Source of the DNA: Trema orientale
Lineage: Eukaryota; Streptophyta; Magnoliopsida; Rosales; Cannabaceae
Assembly: GCA_002914845.1 (NCBI GenBank)
Contig: JXTC01000071.1
Coordinates: 496,344-560,343, forward strand
DNA: 64,000 nucleotides
Direction: 5' to 3'
Part shown: positions 1-13,139 of the stretch, one piece after another
Position numbering within the stretch: the stretch's first letter is position 1
How the letters are laid out: the number at the start of each line of letters is the position of its first letter
Program-made: the position numbers and the translations under genes
Notes under the pieces: model-generated
Databases searched by the model: none
Told to the model about the DNA's origin: nothing
Seen by the model: the letters and a program-made list of their open reading frames with translations, nothing else

Positions 1-235
1 TTTTAGAAAAATACTATTTAAAAAAAGTTTTTAGGAAAATATTATTTTTAAAATGGTTAGTAATTACTACTGTCTAAAAACTAGTTACCAGTTATATATC
101 AATTATAAATATCTTTGGTTACTAATTACCAGTGCTCGAAAACTAGGTATCAATTACTAGTTACTATTTTAGAAAATAATATTTTTCTAAAAAAAAAAAA
201 AGTGGTATTTATTCTAAAAAAAATATGATACAGAT
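1..235 (-). repeat. Palindromic MITE-like repeat, copy 1 (cut by the window start)
   Basis: This stretch matches the reverse complement of 59857-60118 over most of its length, including the alternating 'aactagtaa' and 'taactagt' words in the core. The element is itself largely an inverted repeat, with matching arms carrying the words 'tttagaaaaata' and 'aataatatttttctaaa'. The left end is outside the window, so its true size and any target duplication are unknown. No coding capacity is visible, and a foldback or MITE class is inferred. Confidence 0.55.
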
Positions 236-348
236 CTTTAAAAAACTGAATCCACTATATTTTGTCAATTCTTTTCTAAAAATATCGTACAAGACCTAAT
301 TTTCACTAATGTTAGAAGATAGATATCCAATCTAAGTTTGTTTGGATT

Positions 349-555
349 TAGAGCTGTCAAGAGGGTCGGGCCGGCCCATTAGTACGGCACGGCACAACAT
401 GGCTTAAGCTATGACACGCCAAAATGTTGGTCATGCCAGATACAGTCCAATTGTATAACTGTGTCAGGCTCATAACCTAGGCATGATGAGTGGAGCAGAG
501 CATGGCACGATACGACACAACCCATTAGTATGGCACAACACATTTAATAGCTCTA
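349..555. mobile_element. Non-autonomous hAT-like element
   Basis: The left end reads tagagctgtcaa and the right end reads tagctcta, the same imperfect terminal inverted repeat seen in the better-preserved element at 49376-50073. The interior shares that element's words 'ggcacgatacgacac' and 'cattagtatggcac'. TIRs of this kind (TAGRGCTGTCAA) are typical of plant hAT elements. No clear 8-bp target duplication is visible, and an undetermined base at 558 lies in the right flank. It has no coding capacity. Confidence 0.55.
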
Positions 556-2784
556 AANGGGAATTTAGAATAAAGTGAATACAAATTTAGGGTGCTAGAT
601 AGAACTTTTTAAGGAAAATAATGTTTTTAATGAAACATTCTAAAACAAAAAGTAAAAAATAAACCACCAAAAATATCACTCAACGTAATTTAGAATGTGA
701 ACTCGATCAAACCGATTACCAAAAAGACCAAACGAAATGGGACTTTTACACTCATGGGTCTATTGAGCTTCATGATGATGAAAATGTCTCATTCATAAAT
801 CTTAAATTTAACTCTCAAAGTCATGTCACCAGTCATATATCTAATTAAATACTCTAATTAAAATGTAAAAATCTCATTTTATGAACTATCGACACTCTAT
901 ACTTCTTCACTAGCCTTCTCTATGAATCTTTATCACAATCAAAGTCAAAGAAGACAAGCCACCATAATCAAATCTATTTTTTTCTTCTTTTAAGCTTTAA
1001 ACTCAAGACTCATTTTTTGAACTCAAATATGGTTTTTTTGACAAAGTTCCGTGTTTATTACGCTTTGGGTTGAACATCAACTAGATGATGGAAAATGGAG
1101 GTAATTTTGAATCTTTTTCATTAAAAAAAGTCTATTTTGGTAAATGAGTTGTAATTCTCATATTTCACCATGGGCTTTAAAAATATGGCCGAAAGTGATA
1201 ATGCTCCAAACAAAATCACATGTTGATTGCGCTTTTATTCTTTACATTTTTATTGTTTGTTCAATTTATTCTTTATAATTTGAATATTATCAACATTATC
1301 TTCATATTTAAACTAATGTGACAAATTTATATCATCTAAATGTCAAACAACAACTTTGATTACTGAGTTCACCCAAATAGCTTTGTACAATTTATACATA
1401 AATTAGTTCCAAGAATAATTTAAATTAAAAAATAAATTAAAATTAATAACTAAAGTAAAAAATGCTAGATGAATTAAAAAATAAATAATTTTTAATATAT
1501 TTTTTTAATTAGTTTAGCCTTAACTTTGAGTTATTTTTGAATATATATATATGTTCAAATTTTAAAAGAGTAGTTTGGCAAACTCGGTGGTAAAAATAGT
1601 ATTTGACTAAAAGAGGATGTAATGATGAATATTTGTACAAACAAACACTCTTATTTGTTTATTTAGATTTTAATGGTGAATATTTGTATAGATTAAATAG
1701 TATTTTTTATTTAAACTTCATATGATATTTTCAATTTGTTATCTTTCAAATTATAATAATGTTTTAGGAGTGGAAAACAATTATTAAAAAAAAGATTAAT
1801 TTAACGGACTAAAGCCAATTTTACAGTAACAAAAAAATAATTGGATATATACCTCTAAATCAACTAAGTCAGACAAACAAAACAAATTTAAATTTGAATT
1901 GATTTCCTTTTAAACCTTTATAGCGACTAAATAAATTTTAGACTCTTTTACAAAATAAATAAATAAATAAAATAAAATAAATTTTAGAGGCTTTTACATT
2001 CACGGGGTAGTTGATGCCCTCATGGCAATAAATGAGACTCACCCATAAATGTTATTAAAATTAATTTACATTGTTATGTCAAACATCTAAAATTACTTAG
2101 ATACCTTATCCCCTAACAAACCTAAAAATATCTTATTATCAACAAACTCTAAGGGCATGATTAGTTTAGTATCAAAATCTGATTTCATAAATTCAAAAAC
2201 TAAAAAAGATACGAGGCCCGCATAAAAACTTGATTGGTTGTCCATTTTTGAAAACTCTATCCCAAAAAAAATTTGGATTTAGCCTTAGGAAATGAAAATG
2301 ATAAATTAACGTTTTCTATCAAACTTTCCAAAAGATGAAACATTCGATTTTATTTTATTTTTCCATTCTCTCCTTCTTCCCCTCTTGTCTTCTTATTCTC
2401 ATGCACTCAATATCTTCAGCTTCCAGCAAACTTCCGATGACCCCAGTTATTCATAGACAGAAGCCCAACTCCTTTTTCTCAATTGATCTCCTAAAGCAGT
2501 TATTTATAGACCACAACCCATTATCTGTTTTTTCCCCTTTATTTTTCACTTTTTTTTTCAACTAATTGATCTATGATCTAATATTTTATCTTATCATCCA
2601 CTGATTTCTATCCCATTTAAATTTTGGTAAATTTTTGTTTTATTTTTTCTCTTTCTTCGTGCCAAAGACTTCAAAAACTCAATATCTATAAAATTAAGTT
2701 ACATGACTAAAATTACATCTACGCTCACAATAAAGAAAAAAAAAAGGTTGGTCGTGAACACATATCGAGAATCTTTACTTTATG

Positions 2785-2955
2785 AGTAATGTCAGGGACA
2801 TCAAAAATTTACACCAAAATATTATATCATATGATGTGGTAACATTTTAATCACTCATTATTTAAAGCGGGATCTTACCATTTTAAGTTATGTGTCTAAA
2901 AATGATGCCATATCAATAGTGTAAATTATTTGTATAAGATTTCAATGTCCGAATC
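2785..2955. repeat. Imperfect inverted-repeat element, MITE-like
   Basis: The left arm (ggacatcaaaaatttacacc) is roughly mirrored by the right arm, whose reverse complement contains ggacattgaaatc and aatttacactattgatatgg. The two arms meet near 2870. It is short, AT-rich and non-coding, consistent with a decayed foldback MITE. No target duplication could be defined, so the boundaries are approximate. Confidence 0.4.
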
Positions 2956-3059
2956 TTTATCCCTTACTTTATTTGTCCTTAGAAATCCTTTATTTTAAAT
3001 TACAGAAAAAAGAGGAAAATGTTGGAGATCGATCCTTTGTTGGGATATATATATATCAT

Positions 3060-3218
3060 TTTTTTTTTAAAAAAAAAGTGGGACTTAACTAATGACCACC
3101 ATTTACTACAAATTAAAGGAAAATGACACACACACACTACTAAGGTTTGAACCCCTGACCCCCCCAAACACACACACAACCCTCAAACCTTGGACCAACT
3201 GAGCTAGCCCCAGTTGGC
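3060..3218 (-). mobile_element. tRNA-derived SINE, copy 1
   Basis: Read on the minus strand it begins near 3218 with a pol III A-box-like tagctcagttgg and continues to a B-box-like ggttcaaacc. It ends in gttaagtcccac followed by a T/A-rich tail. It is flanked by the direct repeat tatatatatcat (3048-3059 and 3219-3230), the expected SINE target-site duplication, though in AT-rich DNA. The same body occurs at 60763-60910, and a diverged copy lies at 4660-4790. The SINE family itself is not one I can name. Confidence 0.75.
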
Positions 3219-3750
3219 TATATATATCATCTTTAGAAATTATTTATTTTTGATTACAGAAGAAAGAGAAAAGGTTAGAGAACTTTTGTTGATATATATA
3301 ATTGTAATTCTTTTTTATGGCGTGGAGATTTTTATTTTTATTTTAGAGAGAATGGTGTGCAGATCTTTGTTGGTTATGATAAATAATATTTGGTTATTAT
3401 TTTTTTTTCCTTCATTGAAGAAAATATTACAGTTATCTTTATAAGAGAGATCTGATAAGTCATAGGTATCATGTTTCAGATTTTCTTTTTTCCTTTTACT
3501 GCGTATGTATACTGTACATTAAAGTAAATCCCATCAATGATATATTAGTTTAAAAAAAATTATTATTTAAGGTCGAGATAGTATATAGAGATGTGGCAAT
3601 AGACCTATCCTAATATAAAATGTAAAAGAAATTTGAAGTTCAAAAACAAAACCATATTATTAAATTTTGCTTTTAAATCTTTTCATTAAAATGTAAATAC
3701 AAAATGCTTCATTTATGCCATAATTGATTTATATCTTTTACATATCTATG

Positions 3751-4237
3751 CAGTGGCGGAACCATTTTTTTTTTTTTGAGCAGGGACATAAATACTAAGA
3801 AAAATTTTTGTTTGTTTGTTTTTTTAATCTTTCCCTAATTTATTCTTTATAAATGAGGTTAATCAAGTTCTTGAAATTAATTTAGGTAAAAAAGAATGTA
3901 TTAATTTTAGAAATAAAATAGTTTTATTTTTCCATTATTTTAACTCTAACATCAAAATAAGTGTGATCACTCTATATTAATTAGATATTTTCAATATAAA
4001 AATAAGGATATAACTAAAATTTCAATTATCAAATGGGAGCGTAACTTGAATTGTCTAAAAATTTATATCTAAAACTTAAAAGTTATAAATTTTAGAAGGG
4101 CAAATAGGGGCATATTTGAAATATAAAATTTTGAGTGGGGCATAAGTTAAATTTTCTAAAAATTTATAGGTAAAACTAATAAAACTTAAAAGTTGAGAGG
4201 GGCCCGCCCCACTCGCGCCTTCCTCCCTCCACCCTTG
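3751..4237. mobile_element. Non-autonomous hAT-type transposon, 487 bp
   Basis: The left end is cagtggcgga and the right end, reverse-complemented, is caagggtgga, an imperfect hAT-type terminal repeat. The flanks carry an 8-bp direct repeat with one mismatch: tatctatg (3743-3750) and tatccatg (4238-4245). An 8-bp target duplication is diagnostic of hAT insertion. The interior is AT-rich, has duplicated 'aaatttatagg/ctaaaacttaaaag' words and encodes nothing. Confidence 0.65.
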
Positions 4238-4659
4238 TATCCATGCTTTGACTTTAAGTACTTATTTGAAAAAAAAACTAATTAGCATATATCTAAAATA
4301 ATCCAATACAAATATATGAAAAAAATTCCCCCCAAAAACAGAAAGAAAAAAAGTTATTATAGAAAATAATTGAACAAATTTTCAAAATATTGATGCAAAT
4401 GAAAAAAAAAATGAATAGAAAGAAGAATGACACACTGACATATCATTAAGTACTTGATGATTTAGGTGCTATTGAATTCATAAAAGTACAAACAAGTTTT
4501 CTTTAGAAAAAGAAATAGACCGCTTCAAATGCTCGAACAAAGTTACAAATCTTCTATCTGTACAGATGGAATATGATTGTAATTGTTTTTTTTTTTGAGA
4601 AGTAATATTGTTGTAATTGAAACAATATAAAAAAAGAGTGCGAACAATATATGAAAAGA

Positions 4660-4790
4660 GTACCCACTATCTGGGATCTCAGTCATAGGTTCGAGTCACA
4701 CCGGGGGTAGGCTGGGTAGTAATAAGTATTTTCCTTTACTTTGTAATAAGTGAAAGTCATTAGTTAAGCCCCATTTTTTATTAAAACAAA
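4660..4790 (+). mobile_element. tRNA-derived SINE, copy 3 (diverged, plus strand)
   Basis: A B-box-like aggttcgagtcac lies near 4687. The 3' part, gtcattagttaagcccca followed by a short T/A tail, is the same 3' end found (inverted) in the SINE copies at 3060-3218 and 60763-60910. An exact 11-bp direct repeat, atatgaaaaga, flanks it at 4649-4659 and 4791-4801. The A-box region is poorly preserved. Confidence 0.65.
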
Positions 4791-5969
4791 ATATGAAAAG
4801 ATAACCAATCCTATAAAATAATTTAATTTAATTTTATTGTCATTTTCCTATTTTTTGCGAAGGTTGTGCCCTCTGAATAAAGACATGATAAGAAAAGTAA
4901 GTATTTTCCAATTCCACATTTTTTTCTTAATTTTGATTTCAAAAAATTGAATAAAAATTGCATTTAAAATTTAAGTGAGTCTTAATTAAATGAATAAAGA
5001 TGCTAATTCATATTTTATATAGGGATATTATTAGAAGAAAAAAAAATCTAGTGGGGCCAAATATAAATTTTTATTATTTTACATATAAAACTTAGTAACC
5101 CCTTCTGCCCTGATAATTAGTAAGCACATCCTACCTTTAATTCCCACCCTAAATTCAAAAGAAAACAAAACTAAATCACCTTTTTTCTCTAAGAGAAATT
5201 TTATTTATTTAGCCTAAACCTTTCTCATTTTGAAAAAAAGAAAAAACTAAATAAAACACTGTTGAAGGAAAATGTTACAATATTTTACCTAAAAGCAGAA
5301 TGTATGATCACTCTAAACATCGTCTCGAAAGAAAAGCAAAAACTTCTAATTCCTTATTTGAAAATGGTAAACATGTGTATTTATTGTAAATACGAATTTA
5401 TGATTATTAATTAAGGCTGACACATTTTAATGCTGAGATTTAAAAAATTCAAATTCTCCTATGTCTCAGCTTTAAAAAAGAAAAAAAAAAAGAAAAAAAG
5501 AAAAATCGAAAAAGGAAAAGGCTTTTTGAGTTGCCCCATATTTCGGTTCCCGCCGTTGGGGTCTTCAAATTTGTGATAGTTTAAAAACCCTAAGAAACAG
5601 AATACAAGAATTCAGAGCGTCACGTCACCAGTGACCATATACCAGAGTTTTTAATTTTTACACCTCCACTCCACTCCATCCTCTGCCCTTCTCCTTCCGC
5701 ACATTACTTTCTCCCTCTCCCAATTTTTGGTACGATTATTTTCATTTTATTTTTTATTTTTTTAAAAAAAATAAAAATAATAATAATTTTGAAGGAATTT
5801 CAATTCTTGGTCTACCTTTTGTATGTTGTGTGATTATATATAATGTTACTCTATTTGATTGCAGTTGTTGAAGAGCATGGGTTTTTAAAATTCAAGTAAA
5901 ATTGGGATTTTTGTGTTTAAATATATATATATATATATATATGTATGTAGATTTTGGAATCGAAATATA

Positions 5970-8900
5970 ATGGCTGGTCAGATAAGAGTTAGCCAAAGGC
6001 TTAAAAAAATCCCACAAGAGAAAAGGCCTTATTATGGTTGTGATCGCAAAAGGATCCGCCTCACTCAGGACACAGTCGTAGCCCCTCTCCCCAAAAAACC
6101 CAAATTAATAACGAGGACGAGAGACAGTGGCAACGATGTTGAGTCTGAGTTCGATGCGAAAAGTGCCGAGGATGATCTTAAATGGCTGGTTCCCTCTGCT
6201 TCTCTATTTGATGAGAATGGTATTCACTTCACTATAAAGGTCAAAGAGACTCTGAGGCTTTTTAATCTCCATTTCCTTGAATTTGTTCAGGTAACAAAAT
6301 TCTTTGTTTGTATTCTATATGCTTTTTTGATGGATGGATTACGAGAGTTCGTTTGCGTTTTGAATTTTTTGTTGAACTTATAACAATGCCTATTGCTCAC
6401 ACGCAGGAAGAGGAGAAGAGAAGCGAGACGACGAAGGCCGAGGTCATACTTCATTTATTTGACCCCCTTCTTTTCTTTTCTCTTTGTGTTGTTTTGTTTT
6501 TGGTTTTACACACATATTCCCTAAATAAAATGGTTTGATGCCATGTTTGGTTGTCATTGGAGAATAGAGAACAGAATAGAGACACTGAATTCATGCACAG
6601 AAGTATTAAAGTGGGAGGCTTTCTTAGGGATGGAGACAGTTAAGTGGTTTTTTTTGTTTTTCGGGTGAAAAGATTGAAATGATACTCGATTTGCGATATC
6701 AGAATCGCTGAATTATGTTGATTATGGGTTAAAGATTTCTATATGCCTATCTTGGCATGACGAGGCTGAAACTAAGATTTCAATTACTTGGCTAAAGTGT
6801 TTTGAACAATGCCTATTGCTCCTCTGCAGGAAGAGAAAAAGAGATGGAAAAAGAAGGCAGCATTGACAATTGACCTTGATTTTTTGCTTTTTTCCCCTTC
6901 CTTTGAAACTCTTATCTTTCTTTGAAGCTGTCTAGTGGAGTTATCTCTATCTTGGCATGATGAGTCTGAAAATAGGATTTCAATTACTTGGCTAATATGT
7001 GTTTTTAAGTTTTTGAAAAGATAAAGCAACTAATTTTAGGTAACCTTAACTGCAATCAAATTGTTATGCAAGTGTAGGCAGTAAAGAATTAGTAAGATCT
7101 ACATAGGGAAAAAGAAGTTTCACTATCTGAATGGCATCATTCCTTGATTTATAGTGCTCCTTTTGTTTTTCAGTCTATACTTCATGAATTGCTATTATAG
7201 TTGGGTAACAAATGGCTTTTTTCTATTGCTGTTCGAAGCAGAGTGTTGCACACACTTACATAGAAGAATAGAGAACAGAAGAGAGGCATTGAATTATATG
7301 ACAGGGTGACTTTCTTTAGGTAGACATTAAGAGTATATTTACTAATCCGTAATGGAGTTGACAGGGAAAGGGAAAAGGAAAGGGAAATGCATTCCCTTTC
7401 ATGTGTAATTAATGGCTATGTAAACATATGAAAGAGAGTCATAATATATAGCCTTGACCACTCATTGTTTCTTATTCTGCTCCATTCCATTTCAATTCAT
7501 TTCCTTTACGGATTAGTAAACATAGCCTTAAGTTATTTATACAAAGATTGATGATTTTTGGAGATACATAATGTTGATATCAGAATTCATATAGCTTCAT
7601 AATGTTGATATGAGATTTCATATAGCATTTAATTATTGTAATTGACTACTTGGTTTTATGGCTGAAATAATCAACAATTAGGAAATATCTTGTTGAATCA
7701 TTTCAAGTGCATGCTTAGGCCTTTTTGAAGTTAGGATAAATTTTTCAACTTGGGTTGTCTAGTATGTGCTCGAAAAATTCTTTTACGAGTCTGAAAGTTT
7801 TTTGTAATAATTTTTTCATTATAGTGGTCATTGTCTAAATGGAAGAAGAAACTAATCAAGTATATGAACATGTTTTGACCTTCATCGTCATTGTTTATGC
7901 TAGTGGTTCAATTATTTACAGAATGACAGGGCACGTAATGTTGATGTTAAGAGGCCTTCGAAACGACCTGACCTGAAGGCAATTTCTAAGGCAAGTTGCT
8001 AGTATGAGTGTTAGTACTTCTAAGGCGGCAGTTGGTAAAAAGTTTGTCTTCTTCTTCTTCTCCTTTTATTTTTGGCTTTTAAAAAAACAGCCGATCACAG
8101 TTTTAAACAATATTGTTTGATTTTGTACTCACAATCATGCCATGCCCTCCCTGTGCTTCTCATTTTATTCAATTTTTTTAGATCATATTTAAAGGAGAAA
8201 ATTTATGTTTGCAATCATCATGCAGCTAAGTGTTATTTTTTTTTTATTTTTTTATTTTTGGATATCTCTGTGCATATTTTGACTATGTGTGATGGTAGAA
8301 TTCGTTTCAGACAAGAGAATGCCCCCAATAAAAGTTCTCTCTCCCTCTCTTTAACTGCGTTTCAGTTCTGTGTTGTTTACCTATTCTTATTTGTTCACTA
8401 GTTTTATGTTTTTCTTGTCTTTGAGCATTAGCAATAATTGCTTTTATATGTTTATGGCAGATGTTGGGAAATAAGTCAACTATACACCCTGAAAGAAATT
8501 TTGGTCATCTACCTGGTTGGTCAATTATATTTGTGCCATTTGGATTATATTATATAGTTTTCTTTAATCTGCGATATAGGTTTTGTTCTTAATTGCATAT
8601 ACAACATAACTTTGTTCCAACCATTGTTAATTTCTTAATTTTATAATGATACAGGTATTGAGGTGGGGCATCAATTTTTTTCCAGATCTGAGATGGTAGC
8701 TGTTGGACTTCATGGGCATTGGTTAAATGGAATTGATTATATAGGAAATTCTTACGGCAAGGTAATGCTGCTGCATCTATATATACTCAAAATAGTTATA
8801 GGAATATATTAATGTTCTCGTCTTGTTTATTCTTATGGTATTTTTATTTTGCAATGATTGCAAAGCAGTAACTCCATTGCTAGTAAATTCTTATTTTCCT

Positions 8901-11900
8901 TTTAATTCTTTCTATTATTGCTCCTCTGTTGCTCACAAAAGAGCTGCAAACTTAATTTCAGATTCAGCTTTGATTTTGTGAGCAGTATTACTTCCCAAGT
9001 TAATGCAAAATGCTCTTAGTTCCGTGGACTGAGGGAAAGCTGCCTCTTAGATTGCAAGTTTTCCTGTGTAACCGTATTGTGGTAGGACTGAGAATAATTT
9101 GGCTTGGGAGAAGCTGAAAATTGATTATTGCGGTGCGCTGCAATCTGTTTTGTGAGATTGTTTATTGTATTGTTTAATTCTTGACTTGATCTGTGTTTTT
9201 TGAAATTTCTGTCAAACTCAGTGGCTACTTTTCTTATAAAAGAACTCAATAGCTACCTTTAAACACCCCTTGGAGTTTACTTTGCTTGACTTTTTATTTG
9301 ATATTGGTGTTTAGTTAAGATTAACATTATTGTTCTTGTCAGCATACAACAGTATAGATTATAGTGCAGAATTCTTAGGAGTGGTTGTGAACTTTCCTTG
9401 GATTGATATTACGACATCAGCTAGTTGTGTCATTATAAAGTCCGTTCAAATGCCTAAATTAGAATGCGATTGGTTTAACAATTTTCATATTGCTTTTTCA
9501 TTTATGAATATGATTTGATAATTTTTAGAGATTTCATCTGTATGCTATGCTTCTGAACACTGCAGAAAAATTACAAAGGCTATAAATTTCCACTTGCACT
9601 AGCAATTGTGTTGTCTGGGCAATACGAAGATGATGTTGATAACTCAGAAGAAGTTGTATATACAGGTCAAGGGGGACATGACTTACTTGGTAATAAGCGT
9701 CAAATTAAAGATCAAGTAATGAGTCGTGGTAATTTGGCTCTTAAGGTGTGTCCTATGAATATTTACTATTGTTATAGTTATAATTTATTCTTAGTTATTT
9801 TTTTAGAGGTAATTCCGTTTTCTTATCTTTCTTCAGAATAACATGGAGCAATCCTTACCAGTCAGAGTTGTTCGTGGACACAAATGTCTGGCTAGTTACT
9901 CTAATAAGGTTTATACATATGATGGTTTATATAAGGTCGGCCATTCTAAACCAAATACCTAGTTCTCTTTTCTTTCTTTGTTCTCTTCATATTCAATTTT
10001 TTACAGCATAACTCGGTAAACATGAATAGAAGTCTCTTGCTTGGTTATTTTGTTTTGTAATGCTGCATTTCGTGTTTGTACATAATTATGGTGCGTATTA
10101 TGATGGGTGAAATCCCATGAACGTACCAATCAGCTGAAAGTGCTCCGTATCATTTAAATTTTTGTCTGCTTAGGTTGTTCAATACTGGGCAGAGAAAGGT
10201 GCTGCTGGATTTACTGTTTTTAAATACCGATTAAAGCGACTTCCGGGGCAACCCCAATTGGTCACAAATCAGGTTATCGATTGTTTTAATTTTTCTGGCC
10301 TTTCCATGATTTACGCCAATGTAATTCAATATTCAAATAATTCAAACCAGAAGCTCTCATTTACAACTAGATGCTCTCAGCCTGCTTGGATAAAATCTAC
10401 AATTTTTTTGGGAAAACATGCTTGGTAACATTGCTTTTGTTTTCTATTTAAAAAATTGTGAACAAAATTTTTAAAAATAATGGAAGTTGAAAATTTTTGC
10501 TTCCAATTTTTTTTTTTTTAAAAAAAAAAACATATAGTAAAACCCAAAAGTGGGATTTTTGTAAATAAACTTTTCAAATGTGATAATTTCTATATAAAAT
10601 TTTAGACATGTTATTTTTCGATTAGAATTTTAACAATGGTACTTTTCTAATTAACTTTTATAATATGTTGATGGTTTTCGTTTTTTTCTAAAAGTAAAAA
10701 TGATTTGCTGTGTTAACAAGCAAGTTTCTTATTTTTAAAGTTTAAAGACACAAAATTTTTTATTTTCTTTTTTGCTATCAATTTTTATAAACAAAAAGTT
10801 GAAATTATATCCAAGCATGGTCTTAGTAACTCTACTCCTTACTTAGTTGTGCCTCGTTTAGTTTTGTCAAATGCGAAAGGAAACAAAAATATAAACACTT
10901 TGGGGAAAAGTTCATTTTTGTTACTGCAAGTTAAAACGTATGAAAGATTTATTCTTGTCGAAAAAAATACAAGATTTATACATTACTAATATTGAGAAAC
11001 TTAATTTTACTTTTAGGTTCATTTTATACGCCGGAAAGGGCATAAAGCTCAGTCTGTATTACCTGGGTATGAAATCAGTAAACATGACATCAAAGAAGCC
11101 TTTGGTTTTGGTATGTGCCCTGTTTATTAATCTTAACTGAAGTATGTTATTTTCTTAGGTTGGTCTGCGAGGACATTAGTCATGGTCAAGAAAATATACC
11201 TATCCCTGTTACCAATGTAATTGATGATCCACCTTTAGCACCAGAAGGTGAGAGTTTCGAAATGAGATATTTCTAAACGATGTTTTTTCAGTTTTCAATT
11301 CCTTTGATCTGTAGTTTTACGTATTTCTTTCTTTCTTTTCTTTTCTTTTTTTGTTTTTTTTTTGGTTGGTGGGCTTCATGTAGGTTTTACGTACATAAAA
11401 TCTATTCAAGTCGCGAGTAACATTAAAATCCCACCAAATGGTCCTGGATGCAATTGCGAAGAAGGTTGTACCAATCCCAAGACTTGTTCCTGTGCTGAAC
11501 GTAATGGCTCCGACTTTCCTTATGTTAGTCGAAATGGTGGCAGGTTAGATTTGAGTATCGATTTTCAGCCAAGTCATAGCAAGCTTTCAACAGCAATAGA
11601 TTCAAAGCATAAGAGGAAAATGAAAAATAGGACTTTTATTTATTTACTTAGAAAATACTGCAAATGATTTCTAGATGTATAGACGTTACTAGTTTATTGA
11701 TCTGAAACATTTCCCTACTTCTTTCATTGTCTCCTTTGTATCCCAATAATTTTAAGTTCTTTTATTAAATTGAATTTTCAAAATTCACCATTATTTTCTC
11801 CCTTTTCAGACTGATACAGGCAATGGGTGTTGTTTTTGAATGCGGACCAAATTGTGGCTGTGGACCTAAATGCGTTAACCGTACGTCTACGCGTGAAATG

Positions 11901-13139
11901 AAGCAACGACTCGAGGTCTTGTAACTACCCTTTTGGAATCTTAAACTTGCAGTTTATAGATGTGGTAACTTGAATTTTTGGAACAGGTTTATCGGACTCT
12001 GGAAAAAGGTTGGGCTGTTAGGTCTTGGGACTACATTCTTCCGGGGTCTCCAGTATGTGAATACGTTGGAGTTCTTAAGAGGAGTGATGAATTAGACAAT
12101 GTCTCAGGGAATGACTACATATTCGAAATTGACTGCCTGGAAACTATTGACGGGATAGGTGGACGAGAGGTACCATTTCCGTCATGTGAAAATTACTTAT
12201 TATTCTAGTACAAGTAATGCTGTGTGGCCTGACCCTCCTCACAATTGTGGGGTTTCCAAGTGAGGCCCCCTGTGGGTTTTCTTTAATGGGAGTAGGTCGT
12301 GCAGCTGAATGCGGACTTTTTGGTTAAAATGGGAAGCGTCCGACTGTAGTGTTATGCTCTTCTTGTTGCTTTGTTCCTCTGTGCTATTTGCCCCGATGTA
12401 TAGTAGAGGAGGTCATGCTTAACTCTTTTCGGGATTGACATAACTTGGAAATATTTTTACCATGATGAGGTTTAGTTATTGTATGGCTGTTGATTCGCTT
12501 TAGGATATTTTCTTATTATTTGGAATTGCTTATGATATTTGTTCATTCGTTTTAAGTATCTTATCTTTTGCCACAGAGGCGAATGCATAATGTTTCTCTC
12601 CCACGTAGCCATGCTAATCGAAAAGATGCGAAGAAATCAGAAAGCGTACCTGAGTTTTGCATTGATGCAGGTTCCTCTGGCAATGTTGCTAGATTCATCA
12701 ATCATAGTTGTGAGCCTAACCTCTTTGTTCAGTGTATTTTGAACTCTCACCATGACCCTAGACTTGCTCGAGTTGTGTTGTTTGCTGCAGATAACATAGC
12801 TCCTTTGCAGGTGAGACTCTTTTGGTAACTATGAAGGTTTCGGTAAATTGTTTCCTTTTTTCAGTTAGTTTTTCAAGTGTATTTATTACCATTTTGTAGG
12901 AACTAATAACTTGTATTATTGTTTCAGCCATCAAAATGATTTCCTTGCTTTAAATTTCGTTTTAGAAACCCTTTTAAGTCATCGGCTTTATTAGATAACA
13001 AAGGTTTGTTCAATGTTGCAAACAGGAACTTACATATGACTATGGTTATGCACTCGATAGCGTTGTTGGTCCTGATGGAAAGACAAAGAAGTTGCCTTGC
13101 CACTGTGGTGCAGCTTGCTGTCGAAAGCGGTTGTACTAG
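5970..13139 (+). CDS. SUVH4: Histone H3-K9 methyltransferase SUVH4 / KRYPTONITE-type, 15 coding exons
   Basis: Coding exons: 5970-6290, 6407-6442, 7922-7990, 8461-8515, 8655-8761, 9566-9745, 9837-9935, 10174-10272, 11017-11066, 11159-11247, 11384-11543, 11810-11915, 11987-12169, 12577-12810, 13026-13139. They join in frame to about 633 residues, close to Arabidopsis KYP (about 624 by memory). A basic N terminus is followed by an SRA/YDG domain (about 160-330) that recognises methylated cytosine, and a cysteine-rich pre-SET (about 380-457, CNCEEGC, CGPNCGCGPKC). The SET domain (about 457-612) has the cofactor-binding core RFINHSCEPN and the ELTYDYGY motif. The post-SET ends CHCGAACCRKRLY. Family knowledge: deposits H3K9me2 in the nucleus and couples to CMT3 non-CG DNA methylation. 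The start was set at MAGQIRVSQ because the in-frame extension to 5913 translates an AT dinucleotide run. The intron after exon 3 is GC-AG. The many introns fit SUVH4 better than the largely intronless SUVH1/3-type genes. Confidence 0.93.
6805..6870 (+). pseudogene. Relic duplicate of SUVH4 exon 2 inside intron 2
   Basis: The word aacaatgcctattgctc followed by a near-identical acceptor and the start of exon 2 (encoding EEEKR) occurs at 6382-6420. It recurs at 6805-6845, where the reading starts EEKKRWKKK. The second copy has no convincing GT donor before its frame degenerates, so it is probably not spliced. Further duplicated words lie around it (see findings), which points to tandem expansion of intron 2. 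Confidence 0.6.

Larger units (their letters stand above)
1..5560. other. Gene-free AT-rich spacer upstream of the SUVH4-type gene
   Basis: I find no credible coding region here. The short open frames (for example 2335-2565 and 3214-3444) are low-complexity translations of T-rich DNA without start context, splice partners or recognisable domains. The stretch is a patchwork of small transposon remnants: a palindromic repeat cut by the window start, a hAT-like element near 349-555, an inverted-repeat element near 2785-2955, two SINE copies (3060-3218 and 4660-4790) and a hAT-type element at 3751-4237. These are listed separately. One undetermined base lies at 558. Confidence 0.7.

Noticed and set aside
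5913-5969. N-terminal extension of the SUVH4-type protein
   Set aside because: It translates a TA dinucleotide run (IYIYIY). The downstream MAGQIRVSQ start is more credible, and an acceptor-like gtag sits at 5950, so this is probably leader intron.
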